Positions 54,740-64,000 of a stretch of 64,000 nucleotides of DNA are shown here, one piece after another (positions within the stretch are counted from its first letter, which is position 1; every line of letters starts with the position of its first letter). The notes under the pieces are model-generated. The model had not been told where the DNA came from and made no database searches. It was given only the letters and a program-made list of their open reading frames with translations. The DNA is from Diploptera punctata (lineage: Eukaryota > Arthropoda > Insecta > Blattodea > Blaberidae): contig JASPKZ010005708.1 in the NCBI GenBank assembly GCA_030220185.1, positions 62,001 to 126,000 on the forward strand, given 5' to 3'. The translations under genes and the position numbers were made by a program.

Positions 54740-54984
54740 GTCATACTATGAGTTTCATGAAAAGAATCGCCGGATATTCCCTCCACAATCACAATAAAAT
54801 GAAGATTTAGTCAAATAAAAACATGTATCCAATCATTCAGCAGATAGAACAAACAATACAGATTGAATTGGAAAATAGCCTATATGTTACCAAAACAAAT
54901 GCTCCAAAAGTTCGAATTTAATTTAAAAAAATGATTGTTATAGGCAGTAACAGACCACTAGGTCTAATTAGATAAAAATAATTG

Positions 54985-54993
54985 ATAATAATG

Positions 54994-55038
<45 letters not shown>

Positions 55039-55056
55039 GTAATAATAATAATAATT
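54985..55056. repeat. (AAT)n microsatellite
   Basis: About 20 units with ATG and AGT interruptions. Confidence 0.93.
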
Positions 55057-55099
55057 GAATGTGTCATTTTTAATACACATATACATCCATGGAACTAGC

Positions 55100-55345
55100 C
55101 GCTACATAGTGTAATGGCAATACGCTACAAGCCGGAAGGTCGAGATTCGAGTCCTGGTGGGGTCAGGATTTTTAAATTGACCCAAACCTTCTGGCGGCAT
55201 CATAACCTTGGGGCTTAATCGAAATGAGCACCAGACGCTTATTCTGGGATAAAGACGGACCGTCTCGCAAGGCTGACAACCCTGCTGACATCAAGTGCTA
55301 TTGTCTATAAAAGTGGGAGTCTTAACCTCCTACTATCCAAAGGGC
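55100..55345 (+). repeat. tRNA-derived SINE, family D
   Basis: Box A-like TAGTGTAATGGCAAT (55107), box B-like GATTCGAGTCCTGG (55144), body GACCCAAACCTTCTGGCGGC, GAGCACCAGACGCTTATTC, AAAGTGGGAGTCTTAACC, end CCAAAGGGCCTCAT. It is the plus-strand partner of 16262-16520 and 59280-59581. Confidence 0.85.
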
Positions 55346-56382
55346 CTCATAATGCCTGTTATATTCATAGTTTTCTAACCAATAGCAGGTCTCTGATTAA
55401 AAAAAAAGTACGAGTCATTTATTGTAGGAATACTCAAGTTTGAAGTGCTGCCAGGGTTAGCCTATGTATAAAATACAGTAGCTTGCATAGTTTCCGAATA
55501 CTCTTCCGATATTGTCTAAAACTGCGCGAGGAGAACTGTGTATCTACTTACTATGAATCTGTTTAATTGACGAATATTACTGATTAATTCCGTAATTAAT
55601 TGAATGTCACACGTGGAGATTCGGAGAAAATTTCTTTAGCAAGATGGGGCCCACCGGACTTGATCGAAACTCTCCATAGAAGTTAAGAATTATATTCTTA
55701 GTGACTTTTTATTTGATCAGAGACGAAGAAATCTCATTAGCGATTGCCTACAATATACATTAGTATAACATACTAGTATATACTTACATGTAACATACAT
55801 AGGGCCCATGTAACATTACACATTGTACTGAAAGCTGTTTTTTAGTAACAGCAACAATTTGATTCCGAGATTCGCACGTTCATACTTGGCCGGAGTCGGT
55901 CAATTTTTAAGGAAATAAAAATCCTGAGTATGACTTTCTTCGAAAGAGAAGTAAATATGTGGGTCTCGTGTCTTAATTTTAGAGCACATGAAAGAACTCA
56001 TGGCTGAAATGTATCCTTTTGAACAAAATTTGTCAGGCCTTTCATGCCCAGATTGGAATTGCGATGTTAAAATTGTCTTAGTTGTTAAATAGAATTGTTA
56101 AATAAAATCTTTAACTAACCAACTAACACAATGTTCATAATACAATAAACAGTTATGGCTCTACTCATATCATACATTGGATGTTAAAGTAACGATCTTG
56201 TTGCATTTGGCCAAAATCACTTACTTCTTAATTTTATAATTAATGGAAAATATTTATGTCCGCACTATTGTAATATTTGTCACGCTATAACACCCAAACA
56301 TTATAATTACAAAAACAGGAATGAGTCCGGCGTCCTAACCGTATGATTTAATTTTCTCAAGGAATTTAGGCAAGTATTGGAA
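55346..56382. other. No recognisable gene or repeat
   Basis: AT-rich unassigned DNA. GGTCAATTTTTAAGGAAATAA near 55897 and AAATAGAATTGTTAAATAAA near 56089 may be repeat tails but have no partner here. Confidence 0.35.
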
Positions 56383-57630
56383 CATATTAGTAAGCAGACT
56401 ATATTGATGACATTCTAGGAGATCATCAATGTGCATTTAGAAGAAACAGGTCTACAACAGATCAGATTTTTAGTATAAGACAAATTTTAGAAAAGAAATG
56501 GGAATAAAATGGTACTGTACATCAACTGCATGTAGACTTAAAAAAAGCATATGATTCAATTAAGAGGGAGAAGTTATATAGTATCCTGCTGGAGTTCGGA
56601 ATTCCTAAAACGTTAGTTAGACTTATACGAACGTGTCTAAATGGCAGTAGGGTGCGTGTAGGCAAACAGTTTTTGGACACCTTTCAAATCCAGAATAGGT
56701 TGAAGCAAGGAGATGCACTATCTCCTCTACTATTTAATTTTGTACTAGAGCATGCCATTAAATCTTTAGAGGATGAAGAAGGCTTACAACTCAATGGTAT
56801 TAATAAACTGTTAGTTTATGCTGATGATGTAGTATCATTGGCCGATAGTGAGGAGATACTAAAAGACAACACGCACACACTATTGAGTAACACTAAGGAA
56901 TTAGGACTGGAAGTAAATATCAATAAAACTAAATATATGGTCACACGTAGAAATGTATTTTATAATGGAAATGGACAGCTAATGACAAATGAGGGAGATT
57001 TTGAGGAAGTGGCTGAATTCAAATAATCACAAATAGGAATGAGATGCACAAAGAAATTAAACATATGCTCAATTCTGGAAATGCATGCTTTTTTTGCATT
57101 GCAGAGACTTCTGATGTCCCAACTCCTTTCAAAAAACGTTAAACTGAAAATATATAAACCTATTATTCTACCAGTTATATTATATGGGTGCGAAACATGG
57201 ACTCTTACTTTAAGGGAGGAAAGGAGATTACAAGTATTTGAGAATAAAGTACTTAGGAAAATTTTTGGACCAAAGAGAGATGCACAGACAGGTGGATGGA
57301 GAAGACTACATAACAATGAACTACATGGTCTTTATAGGAAGCCAGATATAATAAGAACAGTTAAGTCTCGTAGACTGCGATGGGCAGGACATGTTGCACA
57401 TATGGGGAATGAAAGACGTGTATGGAAGCTTCTTGTAGGAAAGCCAGAGGGAAAACGCCCAGTTGGTAGACCAAGAATGAGGTGGGAGAATAACATTAAC
57501 TATGATTTGATGGAAGTAGATTATACAGGGAATGATTGGAAAACATTAGCTCAGGATAGGGATGTATGGAGAGCTTATGTCCGCGCGGCCATGAACCTAT
57601 GGGTTCGATAGTGCCAGTGAGTAAGTAAGT
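56383..57630 (+). mobile_element. RTE-like LINE, 5'-truncated (copy 6)
   Basis: It starts within the RT fingers (ACATATTAGTAAGCAGACTA, with a small deletion) and runs to TGCCAGTGAGTAAGTAAG. Motif C YADDVVSLADS is intact in the 56652-57026 frame and the C-terminal domain is open at 57039-57611. It carries the same 13-base deletion after GAATTCAAATA as copy 5 and shares its Ser in YADDVVS. The two copies form one subfamily, although they differ at many single bases. Confidence 0.92.
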
Positions 57631-57631
57631 A

Positions 57632-57840
57632 TTGGGCCAGTTCCAGCATCGTGAGAACTTTGAGTAGCTATAATAAGTAGCGATACCAGGTTGAAAAAAC
57701 CAGCTATAACGGCTGGGGGACCCGACATGCTGACCACTGTACTGGCTTGATGATCGTCCACTTCTGTGGGTACCACATATGGATGTGAGGCCAAGAGTCG
57801 GATGGTAGACCAAGGACCTTCTAGACTTGTCACGCCATGG
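57632..57840 (+). repeat. SINE family A, 3' body
   Basis: GGGCCAGTTCCAGCATCGTGAG, TAGCTATAATAAGTAGCG, CCAGCTATAACGGCTGGGG and GATGATCGTCCACTTCTG. The tRNA head is missing. It is sandwiched between RTE-like copies 6 and 7. Confidence 0.85.
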
Positions 57841-57861
57841 AGTTGGAATTAATGAGGCGAA

Positions 57862-58400
57862 AAAAAAAATTAAACCTAGGTTTAACTCTGGAGATGCATG
57901 TTATTACCCATTACAGTGACTCTTGTCGTCCTAACTCCTCTCAAAAAAAGTTAAACTAATATTATGAAAAAAGGCTATTCTTTCATTTACACTATGTGGA
58001 TGCGAAACTTAATCTCTTAGGGGGGGGGGGGAAATATTTGACAGTAAGGTACTTTGAACATTTTTTGACTAAGGAAAGATGAATGGTGAAAACTACATAA
58101 GAATTAGGTCCATGATATTTCTGGGAAATCAGACATAGCCTAATAAGAACAGTTAAATATCAGACTGCGCGATTGACAGGAAATGTGTCAAGAATGGGGA
58201 ATGATACAAAAGCATGGAAACTTCTTGTAGGAAAGCAATAGAGAAGGCGCCCAAAAGCTTGGCCAAGACTTGATATGGGAGAATATATTAACCACATACA
58301 GCAAATTATTTCTAAAATGACCCAATTTACAGTTATATTAAAGGGCTCGCCATGAACCACTGTGTTCGATAATGCCAGTGAATTAGTTAGTTAGTTAATT
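57862..58400 (+). pseudogene. RTE-like LINE, old diverged 3' fragment (copy 7)
   Basis: It is recognisable by ACTCTGGAGATGCATGTTATT, GGATGCGAAACTTAATCTCTT, TTCTTGTAGGAAAGC and CCATGAACCACTGTGTTCG, then TGCCAGTGAATTAGTTAG. It contains an expanded G run (58020-58031) and many indels. It is clearly older than copies 3, 5 and 6. Confidence 0.85.
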
Positions 58401-58521
58401 ATAGCAGTGAAACTATCAATATTTTTTAAACAGATTCCCTCTCAGAAATGGCTAATTCGTTGTTCTGCATCGCATAGTATGTAAGTGTATTTATAGCATA
58501 GGGTGATTTTTAAATTAGTTT

Positions 58522-59266
58522 TATCATAAGTAATGCCACGAGTGATTTTTAAATTATCGATATATTCGAAGTGATGAGTGAATTTATTTAGAGAATTTGG
58601 AAATCAAGAGTGGCATTTGTTAGGGCTATTTAACGAATAAAATTAAGCTGTTTACTCACAAATCATTATTTAACTATAGTTATTTTAAAATATTTATATA
58701 TTTAATGTAAACGGAGATGTTTGAAAACAAATGAGAAACGATTGGTACGCTTCATTTGCTTCTTTTGTTCATCACTGCAACCAGATCATATTATTTATTG
58801 CCAAGGGAACGCAATATTGTAAGAATGCACTCAAGTGGAGAAAAAATTAAACACATCAAACTGTATATTAATTCATTTCTGATGCCCTATGTCTATGATG
58901 TAAATACGACAATTATATTTTTCTGGAATGTTATTACCTGGGAAAAAATACATTTATGAAAGTGCAAACAGTGGTTTCTTTTTTTGGTGGTATAATCAAT
59001 TGCTACAAATGTTTATATTAACTCCCGCATGCGCTATGTGTTGACATTCATGCACTATATATATACAATCTGGTAGTCGTATTTCTTAGAGAGTCAGTCA
59101 CTGCAAAATAATGCTATGACCTATTCATAATGTTAAAAAAGGAGGTGCTTTCTTTACTATGATAAACTTTAGTTGGTAAATTCTAGGCGAAACACGACTG
59201 TGATTGGTTGTAAATCAAAAATCATTCAAATGTGATTGGTCATTGACTCCCATCTGGGGCATGCGT
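58522..59266 (+). mobile_element. Element X copy 3
   Basis: Left end TTATCATAAGTAATGCCACG at about 58530. Hairpin arms follow, then GGGCTATTTAACGAATAAAA and the AT-rich body. The right end is TTGACTCCCATCTGGGGCATG then CGTTA. About 740 bp, uninterrupted. Non-coding; a 67-codon frame at 58756 is incidental. Confidence 0.85.
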
Positions 59267-59911
59267 TAGTCATAAGTAATAAGTAAAGTGATCCCACAAC
59301 AGACCCGGAGGCCCTTGGGGTAGTAGGAGGTTAGGGCTCCCACTTTTTCTAGACAATCGGCACTTTATGTCAGCCGGGTTGTCAGCCCTGCGTGACGGCC
59401 GCCTTTACCCCCAGAACAAGCGTCTGGTACTCATTTACGTTAGAGGCTGAGTCGACCCCAGGGCCATAGTGCCGCCAGAGGGTTTGGGTCAGTTTAAAAA
59501 TCCTGACCCCACGGGACTTGAACCCTCGACCCTCTGGCTTGTAGCTCAGTGCTTTAACCACTACGCTACGGCGTGCCCCAGTCATAAGTAATGCCACAGG
59601 TGAATTCCAATTTATCTAAAGAATTTGGAAATCAAGAGTGGTATTTGTTAGGACTATTTAACGAATAAAATTAAGATGTTTACTCAAAAATCATTATTTA
59701 AATACAGTTATTTTAAAATAGTTATATATTTAATGTAAATGGCGATGTTCGAAAACAAAAAAAAAATGTTTTGTTTCATTTGTTCATCACTGCAACCAGA
59801 TCATATGTATTGCCAAATAGAATCGCAATATTGTAAGAATGCATTCTAGTGGAGAAAAAATGAAACACATCATTACAGGTTATTAATTAATTGCTGATGT
59901 CCTATGATGTG
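59267..59911 (+). mobile_element. Element X copy 4, interrupted and truncated
   Basis: The left end AGTCATAAGTAAT (59267-59279) is separated by a SINE from its duplicate AGTCATAAGTAATGCC (59581). The body then runs to CTGATGTCCTATGATGTG (59911), where a family A SINE begins. The right half is absent. It joins directly to the right end of copy 3, forming a tandem pair. Confidence 0.75.
59280..59580 (-). repeat. tRNA-derived SINE, family D, full copy
   Basis: On the minus strand, box A CCGTAGCGTAGTGGTTAAAG lies at 59552-59571 and box B GGGTTCAAGTCCC at 59513-59525. The body CAAACCCTCTGGCGGCACTA follows, ending CTACCCCAAGGGCCTCCGGG, GTTGTGGGATCACTTTAC. It is flanked by an exact 13-base duplication AGTCATAAGTAAT (59267-59279, 59581-59593). 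The best-defined SINE insertion in the window. Confidence 0.93.
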
Positions 59912-60262
59912 TCCCGCGCCGTAGCCGAGCGGTTAAGGTAGGAAGCCTTGGCGCAGAGCCACGGGACTTGCGCTGGTTCGAGTCTCCATGGGGGAAGAAA
60001 TTTTCTCATGGTATTTCAGCCAGTATGGGACCGGTGCCCACCCAGCATCGTGAGGCAATTGGGTAGCTACAATAAGTAGCGGCTCCAGGTTGAGGAACCA
60101 GCTATAACGGCTGGGGGACTCGACATGCTAACCACATGTCACCCCTACACTGGCTGTTGATCATCTACCTCTGTGATTGACACATGTGGATGTGAAGGGC
60201 CAGCAGCCGGCTGGTAAAAGGGCAACCGCTGAAAAGTGGAAAGACCCTCAATCGGATCGGAG
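59912..60262 (+). repeat. tRNA-derived SINE, family A, full copy
   Basis: Box A TAGCCGAGCGGTTAAGG (59922) and box B GGTTCGAGTCTCC (59975) look like a class II (Leu/Ser) tRNA without its long arm intact. The body follows (GAAATTTTCTCATGGTATTTC, CCAGCATCGTGAGGCAATTG, AACCAGCTATAACGGCTGGG, GTTGATCATCTACCTCTG), ending AAAGACCCTCAATCGG. It cuts off element X copy 4. No matching target duplication was seen on the right. Confidence 0.93.
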
Positions 60263-60448
60263 TTTCTTTTACGTTTCGTAAATTTACAACACGTCTTTAC
60301 TTCCTTACCGAGGAAATCATACTAATGACTTTTACGTCCTAAAAAAATCCATCGACTCTGTCGGGTTTAAAACAGCGAAATTCTGGGCCAGAAAAGAGCA
60401 TGGTAACATAATTCCACCGAGACCGATAATTAGATTGTAATTTTAACT

Positions 60449-61166
60449 GACTATTTAACTCATTCCCCAAATGGGAGTCAATGACCAATCACATTTCAAT
60501 GATTTTTTATTTACAACCAATTACAGTCGTGTTTCGCCTAAGATTTACCAATTAAAGTTTATCACAACAAAGAAAGCACCTCCTTTTTAACATTCTGAAT
60601 AGGTCATAGCATTATTTTGCAGTGACTGACCCTCTAAGAAATATGGCAACCAGATCGTATATATAGTGCATGAATGTCAACACGTAGAGCATGCGATAGA
60701 TAATATAAAAACATTTGTAACAATTGGTTAAACCACAAAAAAAAAGAAAAAAGAAACCACTGTTTGCACTTTCTTAAACGAATTATTTTCCAGGAAATGA
60801 CGTTGCAGAAAAATATAATTTACATCATATGACATAAAATTAATTAATACATATAACGTTGGTTATAAATTTCTCCACTAGGGTGCATTCTTACAATATT
60901 GCGATCCTTTGGCAATAAATAATATTATGATCTGGTTGCAGTGATGAACAAAGGAAGGAAATGAAGCGTACCAATAGTTTCTAATTTGTTTTCAAATATC
61001 GCCGTTTAAATTAAATATATAAATATTTAAAAATAACTATAGTTAAATAATGATTTGTGAGTAAACAGCTTAATTTTATTCGTTAAATAGTCCTAACAAA
61101 TGCCACTCTTGATTTCCAAATTCTCTAGATAAATTGGAAATCACTCGTGGCATTACTTATGATAAT
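60449..61166 (-). mobile_element. Element X copy 5
   Basis: CTGACTATTTAACTCATTCC at the left, the hairpin ATGCCACTCTTGATTTCCAA / TTGGAAATCACTCGTGGCAT (61100-61119, 61134-61153; 17 of 20 paired) and the end TACTTATGATAA. About 718 bp. Best copy for defining the consensus and the empty site for the LINE in copy 2. Confidence 0.88.
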
Positions 61167-61599
61167 TGCTATAGGTTTGGTATCAAAATGGCTAACATAC
61201 ATTAAAATTGGTTTTAGCGCTAAGCTTGATTAAACTAACAGCCCAGTGACTTTGAGAACCAGTGGATAAGTTGACACGGTGAACTTGAGAGGGAATTCAA
61301 GGTTAAGCGCTAATTCTTGAGCAGCCGCTCGCTGTCTGCGGGAAGGAATGCGACATCTTGGTACATGCTCCGGATGCACTTGCATTCCTTTCATCCGTAC
61401 GTGGAATTATAACACATTTACCAACAATTCACGTACTTAGCAGATTGTTGGTCCAGATATAATAAACATCCGGAGTTTGAATTACAGCCAGTTTTGTAAG
61501 TATATGTAAGGAGTTCAAAACCTTCGGTGCAGCAGTCAATTATGACCGGAGCTCAAATCACGGTCATTAAAGTCATTTATTAAGATATATCCAGAGCCT
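61167..61599. other. No recognisable gene or repeat
   Basis: Unassigned DNA of mixed composition. Confidence 0.4.
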
Positions 61600-62285
61600 C
61601 AGTTATCATCATTATCATCATCATCATTATCATTTCCTTTCGCGACTTACATTGGAGCATAGGACCGTAATAAAAGTATCCATTTAGCTCTATCATCTGC
61701 CAACATCTCCTCCAACCAAGTTTTTCCTATTTCACGTATTTCTCCTTCAATAGTAAATGTCCAACTCAGGGTCGGGTCGAGAGATGAGATGAGACGAAGC
61801 CCCATAGAGGTCTGTGAATGACAAGGGTGCCGGCTGACCACGCCTGACGCACCATCACAGGGGCCGATGAATGAATTGAAACGAAATGGATGAGATGAGT
61901 ATGGAGAAATGGTGGCATGGAATTGTGGCAGGGGAAAACGGGAGAAACCCCCGACAAAAACCTGCCCAAGCTCCGTTTTGTCCACCACGAACCCCACTTG
62001 GAGTGACCGAGACTCGACCTTGGAACCCCAGCGGTGAGAGGCAATCGTGTAACTGCTTGCGCCTCGGAGCCGCCTTCTCCTTCAATAGTCCTGTTCCAAA
62101 TTATTTTTGGTCTTCCTCTCCTCCATGAACCTTGATAATTTCAGTCCAGTGCGTATCTTCATATATGGTAGCATATTTATATTGCAGTTTCACGTTTACT
62201 TAGCTTAGAGTATGTCCAATCCAATGCCATTTCCTTTTCTTTATTTGTTTGCAATCAATATTATATCTGAGTTCAAATCCATCTA
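61600..62285 (-). pseudogene. LINE C-terminal end split by a SINE
   Basis: The minus strand reads KQIKKRKWHWIGHTLS (RWIGHTLRK-type motif, about 62230), GSWRRGRPKIIWNRTIEGE split at the SINE, IREIGKTWLEEMLADDRAKW, ILLLRSYAPM then a stop. The 3' tail is (ATC/ATG)n at 61600-61632. It is a conserved C-terminus of arthropod LINEs. The 116-codon minus-strand frame 61647-61997 is a LINE-SINE chimera and not a protein. Confidence 0.78.
61755..62075 (-). repeat. tRNA-derived SINE, family E
   Basis: On the minus strand it starts GGCTCCGAGGCGCAAGCAG (box A region) with a box B-like AGGTCGAGTCTCGG (62007-62020). The body follows (CTTGGGCAGGTTTTTGTCGG, GTTTTCCCCTGCCACAATTC, TGGTGCGTCAGGCGTGGTC). It is flanked by an exact 14-base duplication TCTCCTTCAATAGT (61741-61754, 62076-62089). 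The only copy in the window. Confidence 0.85.
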
Positions 62286-62897
62286 AGCGCAGAGAATAAT
62301 AAATTAGCTTTCGAGTACAATTTCCGGCCGAGTATAGCATTGAGTTACTATGTCCAGAATTCAAACAAATACTGCAGTCATTTACTGCAGATGCATTTTA
62401 TGTCCAGAGTTCAAATCACGGGTGAGCGAAGCTGCCAGTTACTATGGAAGATAGCCTATAGTATTCAACAATAATAAACATTTTTAAGGAAGCAATAACA
62501 TAAAATCATAAAGATGTTATTTCATAATATGTATTAATTGTTATTTATAGTAAATTTAATTATAATGCTCACATTGCTACTTTTCAATGGGTTATAGCTA
62601 TTGTTCTGTCTAGTCTGTTACGTCATTCGCTCTTCATCGCCATAGAGACGCCTGTCATTTCAATCGTAGTTCCACACCATCCGCCATGATAAACTATTTC
62701 CCAATATTGCAGTAACAAGTGCACTTATTTATACTTTGCTATTACCACGACATCTGGATACTTAAACCCATCAATATCCCATATTTTATCTATGGACCGG
62801 GCTTTTTAACTCTCACTCGAGAGACGCTGATCTGCAAATTATTATGTAAATATAAACTATGTAATTTTGCTGACTTTACTTAATTGCATAATAATAT
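62286..62897. other. No recognisable gene or repeat
   Basis: Unassigned AT-rich DNA. Confidence 0.4.
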
Positions 62898-63545
62898 TGT
62901 TGACTATTTAACTCATGCCCCAAATGGGAGTCAATGACCAATCACGTTTCAATGAATTTTGTTTTACAACAAATCATAATCGTGTTTCACCTCGATAATT
63001 ATCGAATTTTGGTTACCTAAATAAAGAAAGCTCTTCATTTTTAATATTCTGAACAGGTCAGAGCATTATTTTGTAGTGACTGACTCTCTAATAAATACGT
63101 TGAATATAGCAAATAATGAACAGATTCCTTCGATCTACACATTAAATAATTGTGTGTTCAATAATTGTGTTTTTAAATACTGATTTTACTGAGTTGCTTC
63201 CGAAAAAAATTAATAACCTATAATGTTGGTTATAATATATATTTTGATACATTTCATTTCTTCTCCTCTAGGGTGCATTCTTACAATTTTGCGATCCTAT
63301 TTGGCAATAAATAATGTGATCAAGTTGCAGTGATGAACAAATGAAACTTAACCAAACATTTTTCATCTGTTTTCAAACATCGCCGTTTACATTAAATATA
63401 TAAATATTTTAAAATAACTAATTTAAATAATAATTTATGAGTAAACAGCTTAAGTTTATTCGTTAAATAGTCGTAACAAATGCCACTCTTGATTTCCAAA
63501 TCCTCTAGATAAATTGGAAATCACTCGTAGCATTACTTATGATAA
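62898..63545 (-). mobile_element. Element X copy 6, shortened
   Basis: GTTGACTATTTAACTCATGCC at the left (62898), then TGCCACTCTTGATTTCC, CACTCGTAGCATTACTTATG at the right. The middle is shorter than in copies 3 and 5. Its hairpin arms are intact except for one change (GTAGC for GTGGC). Confidence 0.85.
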
Positions 63546-64000
63546 AATTTATGAATTGATGGCTTCTCAGTGACATTGTGGCCCGAATTTCCTGGGATAT
63601 TCCTTACAGTTTATTAAAACCCTCTAAATGTATTAACCAAGTAAATCAACCTGAACGGGAATCTAAAAAGAGCCCGCTGCGTGAAACGTAATGATGCTCT
63701 TCTAGAATATAGTATTGGCATACTTAACAAGCAGGTGAATTAAGATTAGAGGTAACATTACAAAACAAAAGAAAAAACATTGCGTGCTTTTGAAGATTTG
63801 CTATGATTTTTTCTCCTCTCTATTGTGTGTTCTATTTGTGTCATCCAGAGTTTTCAATGTATTAATTTTGGATGAGTAGAGTTTATATAGAGCTTGCAAA
63901 TTAGCATTTGAAATAAAGATGAAGAGGCGCAGATGAAGTTTGATAATATGCCAGAAGGACAAGGTTAGAGCGGACATTAATAGCAGCAGCACCAGAAGAG
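63546..64000. other. No recognisable gene or repeat
   Basis: Unassigned DNA to the window end. A 63-codon minus-strand frame (63801-63992) has no motif. Confidence 0.4.

Noticed and set aside
59912..59995. tRNA-Leu/Ser-like sequence
   Set aside because: Box A and B are good, but the sequence continues into a repeated SINE body and the acceptor stem does not close. It is a SINE head. The same applies to the tRNA-like heads at 8222, 17668, 47440, 53072 and 59571.
58522..63545. CRISPR-like or satellite array
   Set aside because: The repeated units are about 650-750 bp, in both orientations and broken by SINEs. They are dispersed element copies. The organism is also eukaryotic.

Overview
This 64-kb window is AT-rich eukaryotic DNA made almost entirely of dead transposable elements and simple repeats. 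I found no intact host gene, rRNA or genuine tRNA. The tRNA-derived SINE with the GTGAGGAAAAACCCCG module, the mix of LINE remnants and the long AAT/ATT microsatellites resemble what I remember of cockroach (Periplaneta-type) genomes. An insect, probably Blattodea, is therefore an inference from memory and not a database result.

Layout. 0-5 kb: old LINE 3' ends, a decayed SINE and a small inverted-repeat element. 5.3-9 kb: an internally deleted LINE, then a long decayed endonuclease/RT LINE with a SINE inserted in its 3' end. 9.5-14.1 kb: a LINE 3' end split by another LINE, three tRNA-derived SINE pieces, and a terminal-hairpin DNA element ('element X') carrying an RTE-like LINE fragment. 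14.8-19.5 kb: a hAT-like remnant, SINEs, and a LINE with a 259-codon open RT segment. 20.9-22.8 kb: pyrimidine tracts, one 1.45 kb long. 22.8-34.6 kb: LINE fragments on both strands, a decayed Mutator-like transposase and a Penelope-like GIY-YIG endonuclease remnant. 34.6-38.2 kb: a second element X split by a 2.85-kb RTE-like LINE. 40.8-42.2 kb: a GC-rich degenerate tandem array. 43.4-46.7 kb: an apparently full-length (3.26 kb) but broken RTE-like LINE. 47.4-51.6 kb: SINE and LINE pieces plus three hairpin elements. 52-58.4 kb: SINEs, microsatellites and two more RTE-like copies. 58.5-63.5 kb: four further element X copies with SINEs nested in them.

The elements interact as parasites of one another. 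LINE reverse transcriptases probably moved the SINEs, and many insertions are nested with visible target-site duplications, so a relative order can be read. The most unusual signal is the trio of hairpin elements at 47.67-51.60 kb. Each carries two oppositely oriented hammerhead-ribozyme-like cores and a 3' tail resembling that of the Penelope-like remnant at 28.3 kb. The first is 345 bp long and is bounded by an exact 12-bp target duplication. Other points of note are a SINE tail with two conserved tetraloop-type hairpins, SINE head/tail swapping, a 13-bp deletion shared by two RTE-like copies, and the GC-rich array.
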